Part shown: positions 63,670 to 64,000 of the stretch, piece after piece | Layout of the letters: every line of letters starts with the position of its first letter | Numbering within the stretch: the stretch's first letter is position 1 | Source: Gammaproteobacteria bacterium | GTDB taxonomy: Bacteria; Pseudomonadota; Gammaproteobacteria; Steroidobacterales; Steroidobacteraceae | Assembly (NCBI GenBank): GCA_003132025.1 | Contig: PKWJ01000035.1 | Span: 2,314-66,313, forward strand | DNA length: 64,000 nucleotides | Direction: 5' to 3' | Notes under the pieces: generated by a model | Database searches by the model: none | Told to the model about the DNA's origin: nothing | The model's input: the letters and a program-made list of their open reading frames with translations, nothing else | Made by a program: the position numbers and the translations under genes

Positions 63670-64000
63670 TTATGGCGCCGCGACGGCGTCGTCCAGCAGT
63701 GCGCGGATAGGTGCAACGTACGAGCTATCGTCGGCCCGGTCATCGTTGTTCCGGTAGCGCACGACCCCGGAGCGGTCGATCAGCACGGTCGAAGGCAGCC
63801 GATCGATCGCATAGGCGCGGCTGACGGCCTTGGTGGTATCGAGCAGCAGCGGAAAGCTGGTCGTGTGCGTGCGCGCGTACTGCTCGGCGTGCATCGGCTC
63901 GTCATCCACGCTGACCGCGAGCACCACGAGCCCGGCGGAGCGATAGGTACTGTAGAGTCGGTCGAGCAGCGCGAGCTGCCTGGCGCAGACACTGCATCGA
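63670..64000 (-). CDS. Thioredoxin-like (TlpA/redoxin) protein, N-terminus outside window
   Basis: 110 codons are visible. CSVCARQLALLDRLY has a CxxC active site, followed by VLAVSVDDEP, PLLLDTTKAVSRAYAI and LPSTVLIDRSGVVRYR (cis-Pro and central strand), as in TlpA/ResA proteins. It probably reduces a periplasmic thiol partner. The gene runs off the window end. It precedes the Exb/TPR operon by 25 bp. Confidence 0.8.
   Translation of the reverse strand, partial: RCSVCARQLALLDRLYSTYRSAGLVVLAVSVDDEPMHAEQYARTHTTSFPLLLDTTKAVSRAYAIDRLPSTVLIDRSGVVRYRNNDDRADDSSYVAPIRALLDDAVAAP

Noticed and set aside
1-64000. Mobile elements, CRISPR arrays, tRNA or rRNA genes
   Set aside because: No transposase, integrase, regularly spaced repeat or RNA-gene signature was found on reading.

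Overview
The window reads as chromosomal DNA of a high-GC gammaproteobacterium. Sulfur assimilation (cysH, cysG, cysI with a DUF934 partner), an AgmX/ExbB/ExbD/TPR operon, zinc-type hemB, hemL and sigma-54-type promoters all fit that group, and the style recalls Nevskiales/Steroidobacterales, but no rRNA or ribosomal marker is present, so the placement is inference. Coding is dense, with many 4-base ATGA overlaps. I see no tRNA, rRNA, insertion sequence, CRISPR array or prophage.

Layout. 1-3864: one-carbon metabolism (metF with an ArsR-methyltransferase fusion) and typA. 3881-12120: a leftward operon TonB receptor > M20 deacylase > RidA-like > DUF1028 > TPR-sulfotransferase > NCS1 permease, with a sigma-54 promoter and a guanidine-I (ykkC subtype 1) riboswitch in its leader. 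12349-17289: class II aldolase, nitrilase, a second NCS1 permease, an unknown protein and an Fe(II)/2-oxoglutarate oxygenase. 17466-19205: small housekeeping genes including peptide deformylase. 19214-24824: leftward operon for a NitT/TauT-type ABC transporter, a creatininase-family protein, a glutamine synthetase-family enzyme and a NikR-like regulator, again with a sigma-54 promoter and an NtrC-like site. 24978-31915: carboxyguanidine deiminase subunits, a guanidine-II riboswitch, guanidine (urea-type) carboxylase and allophanate hydrolase. 31948-35584: unrelated single genes. 35589-39832: leftward cys operon with apbE. 40011-42280: hemB-hemL. 42264-46742: glycogen glgB-glgX. 46899-53934: DUF934-cysI, a divergent PEP carboxylase homologue and a CPA2 antiporter. 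53960-64000: a Tol/Exb-like energised envelope system with large TPR proteins, ending in a partial thioredoxin-like gene.

How it fits together. Two different guanidine riboswitch classes lie about 14 kb apart. The guanidine-II element controls the ABC-adjacent carboxylase module, which follows the known guanidine carboxylase / carboxyguanidine deiminase / allophanate hydrolase route to ammonia and CO2. The guanidine-I element controls an operon with an outer-membrane receptor and hydrolases that is not a standard guanidine operon. I infer a nitrogen-scavenging island that imports guanidine or substituted guanidines across both membranes, releases guanidine (possibly by the 2-oxoglutarate oxygenase and hydrolases), degrades it and assimilates the ammonium under nitrogen (sigma-54) control. 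The substrate of the TonB operon is not known from sequence.
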